Below are positions 62,895-64,000 of a stretch of 64,000 bases of DNA, piece after piece. The position numbers were made by a program, and so were the translations under genes. Each line of letters opens with the position of its first letter. Within the stretch, counting starts at the first letter, position 1. The notes beneath the pieces are model-generated. The model was not told the DNA's origin and did not search any database. It saw nothing but the letters and a program-made list of their open reading frames with translations. The DNA is from Micrasema longulum (lineage: Eukaryota > Arthropoda > Insecta > Trichoptera > Brachycentridae), in the NCBI GenBank assembly GCA_022494885.1, contig JAGVSM010004954.1, positions 1 through 64,000 on the forward strand, given 5' to 3'.

Positions 62895-63423
62895 AAAAAA
62901 AAAATTATTTGAAAATTTATTTATAAACCCTTACGGATTATTACATTCATATTACATAAAATAACATATACATTTTTCGTTTATACTCAGTTGTTCAAGA
63001 TAATATTTTTTACATCTTTTGAAAAGTTTGTCTGAGTCTTTTGTTTAGTTTTGTCTGGTAGTTTATTGTATAATTTCAGTCCCTGGTTCATTAGTCTTGA
63101 TTGTCCTTGTCTTATTTTAGAAAGTTGTATATGGTATTTGTCTGATATTCTCGTATTATGTCCATGTTGACTACAATTTTTTACTAGTTTTAGTTCTTTG
63201 TCTACAATTATATTAGTGGCTAATTTATGGATAAATTTTAATGATTCTAGTTGAAAGAGTTCAGTTATATTTAATTGCTTAGTTTGTCTAAAAAGTTCTC
63301 TACTTGCAGTTAAATACGGAAGGTCATATACTAACTTTAATATTTTATTTTGTTGTCTTTGTAGTCTGTTTATGTCATTTTGATATCCTGCTCCCCACAA
63401 ATATTTATACTGCAATGACAATT
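62895..63423 (-). mobile_element. LINE-a C-terminal region with an open frame, 5' end in a hairpin
   Basis: An uninterrupted minus-strand frame (63421-62987, 144 codons) reads QYKYLWGAGYQNDINRLQRQ, ILKLVYDLPYLTASRELFRQ, KFIHKLATNIIVDKELKLV and GLKLYNKLPDKTKQKTQT. This is the end of a LINE reverse-transcriptase protein. The 3'UTR ends with a T-run on the plus strand near 62895. The open frame means this copy is rather young. At its 5' end, the LINE sequence turns back on itself in a perfect 25-bp inverted repeat (63399-63456). A close copy of its end is at 262-512. Confidence 0.85.
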
Positions 63424-63456
63424 AATGTATAAATTGTCATTGCAGTATAAATATTT
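63399..63456. repeat. Perfect 25-bp hairpin at the 5' end of LINE-a
   Basis: Positions 63399-63423 (starting aaatatttatactgc) and 63432-63456 (ending gcagtataaatattt) are exact reverse complements with an 8-bp spacer (aatgtata). The left arm is LINE coding sequence (codons for KYL, QY and so on in the minus frame), the right arm is its mirror. Confidence 0.95.
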
Positions 63457-63780
63457 TTTGTTTGATAAAAGGTTACAATATTAAGCGCTGATAGCCAGAA
63501 GATCTTAACCGACATTCAAACAGTTTTTGCAAAACGGATTCCAAACATTTATGACTTGTTTTTATAAAATTACTAAGGCTGCTGTTAATGTTACTATTTT
63601 TTCTTGACATAAATGAAAAGGAAACAAATTATGTAAGCTGTTTAGCCTTTATGTTTCCCTGGTATATTATTTTGTGAAATTTGGCCATGAAGATTTTTTT
63701 GATTTATTTGGTTTTCTTATTAGTGTGGCTAAAAACATATATTGTTTTTCAATCTAATTACATACTCTTTCTCTTTTTAT
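63457..63780. other. AT-rich sequence, nothing recognised
   Basis: No gene or repeat assigned. Confidence 0.45.
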
Positions 63781-63823
63781 TTTCAGTGCCTCGTATTATT
63801 ATTAAAAATACGAGGCACTGAAA
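63781..63823. repeat. Perfect 17-bp hairpin
   Basis: 'tttcagtgcctcgtatt' (63781-63797) and its exact complement (63807-63823) flank a 9-bp loop. The upstream 'ctttttattttcag' looks like a splice acceptor, but no exon follows. Confidence 0.92.
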
Positions 63824-63844
63824 GACATAGAAAAACTTCAAAAA

Positions 63845-64000
63845 ATGAAATAATATATTTATTTATTTATTTATTCACACTCTTTATCAAAATACAATTC
63901 CATGTTCACTTTGCCCATTTAACAAGGGTACATACCCCGTTCCAAGCTAAGCAATTACATTTTAATATATTATAATAGTTAACAAATTAATATAGAGCAC
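63845..64000 (-). mobile_element. Possible LINE 3'UTR edge running out of the window
   Basis: A (TTTA)n edge at 63855-63875 followed by 'acaagggtacataccccgtt' resembles the minus-strand 3' edges of other LINEs here ('aacggacattgtccatgt' at 22440). The coding part would lie beyond the end of the window. Confidence 0.35.

Noticed and set aside
1..64000. CRISPR arrays, bacterial operons or phage genes
   Set aside because: Introns, SINEs, LINEs and the absence of dense open frames show eukaryotic DNA. No regular short direct repeats with spacers were seen.

Overview
This is a eukaryotic, AT-rich, repeat-dense window with almost no host coding sequence. The only convincing host gene piece is one 200-bp, very GC-rich exon on the minus strand (16997-17196). 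It encodes the second half of an immunoglobulin V-set domain that resembles the insect Sidestep family and has clean splice sites on both sides. The rest reads as intron or intergenic DNA filled with decayed transposable elements. Jockey-, RTE- and R1/I-like LINEs, Penelope-like elements (PLEs), tRNA-headed SINEs, a Lep1-type Helitron-like element and the Sidestep-like exon together suggest an arthropod, most likely an insect. The order cannot be fixed from this window.

Layout. 0-9 kb: 3' pieces of LINEs (262, 7213, 7641, 8330), SINE pieces (1427, 3393, 4655), a TIR element (4113-4537) and long featureless AT-rich DNA. 9-16.6 kb: a LINE 3'UTR split by a SINE, an RTE LINE, two snapback MITEs, hammerhead-like PLE repeats (10373, 14440, 14562, 15040), and a Jockey-like reverse transcriptase with an FADD site (15415-16582). 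16.8-17.2 kb: the Ig exon plus a decayed partial duplicate of its 3' end. 17.7-22.4 kb: a small TIR element, a Helitron-like element split by a LINE, and a repeat-poor, GC-richer block (19.6-22.4 kb). 22.4-28.5 kb: nested and inverted LINE/MITE arrangements. 28.5-45 kb: mostly unique AT-rich DNA with scattered LINEs, SINEs, a tRNA-like sequence, a hammerhead-like sequence (32693), two fold-back units (31374-31588, 41401-42399) and a PLE remnant (44486). 45-64 kb: a mariner-type palindromic MITE, a LINE with its reverse-transcriptase C-terminus, an inverted PLE pair (49504-50090), more snapback MITEs, RTE LINEs and SINEs, and a LINE copy ending in a perfect 25-bp hairpin (63399-63456).

The main points for a second look are: (1) dispersed hammerhead-ribozyme-like cores, mostly in inverted pairs and associated with Penelope-like sequence; (2) short perfect hairpins at LINE junctions, which suggest fold-back synthesis; (3) an abundant snapback MITE family whose copies serve as insertion targets, giving a readable order of insertions; (4) an inverted duplication of a LINE segment around one of these MITEs; and (5) the decayed tandem duplicate of the Ig exon end. 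No intact autonomous element, rRNA, CRISPR array or canonical functional tRNA was found. Family labels such as SINE-A, LINE-d and SNAP are local to this answer, and boundaries of repeats are read by eye and approximate.
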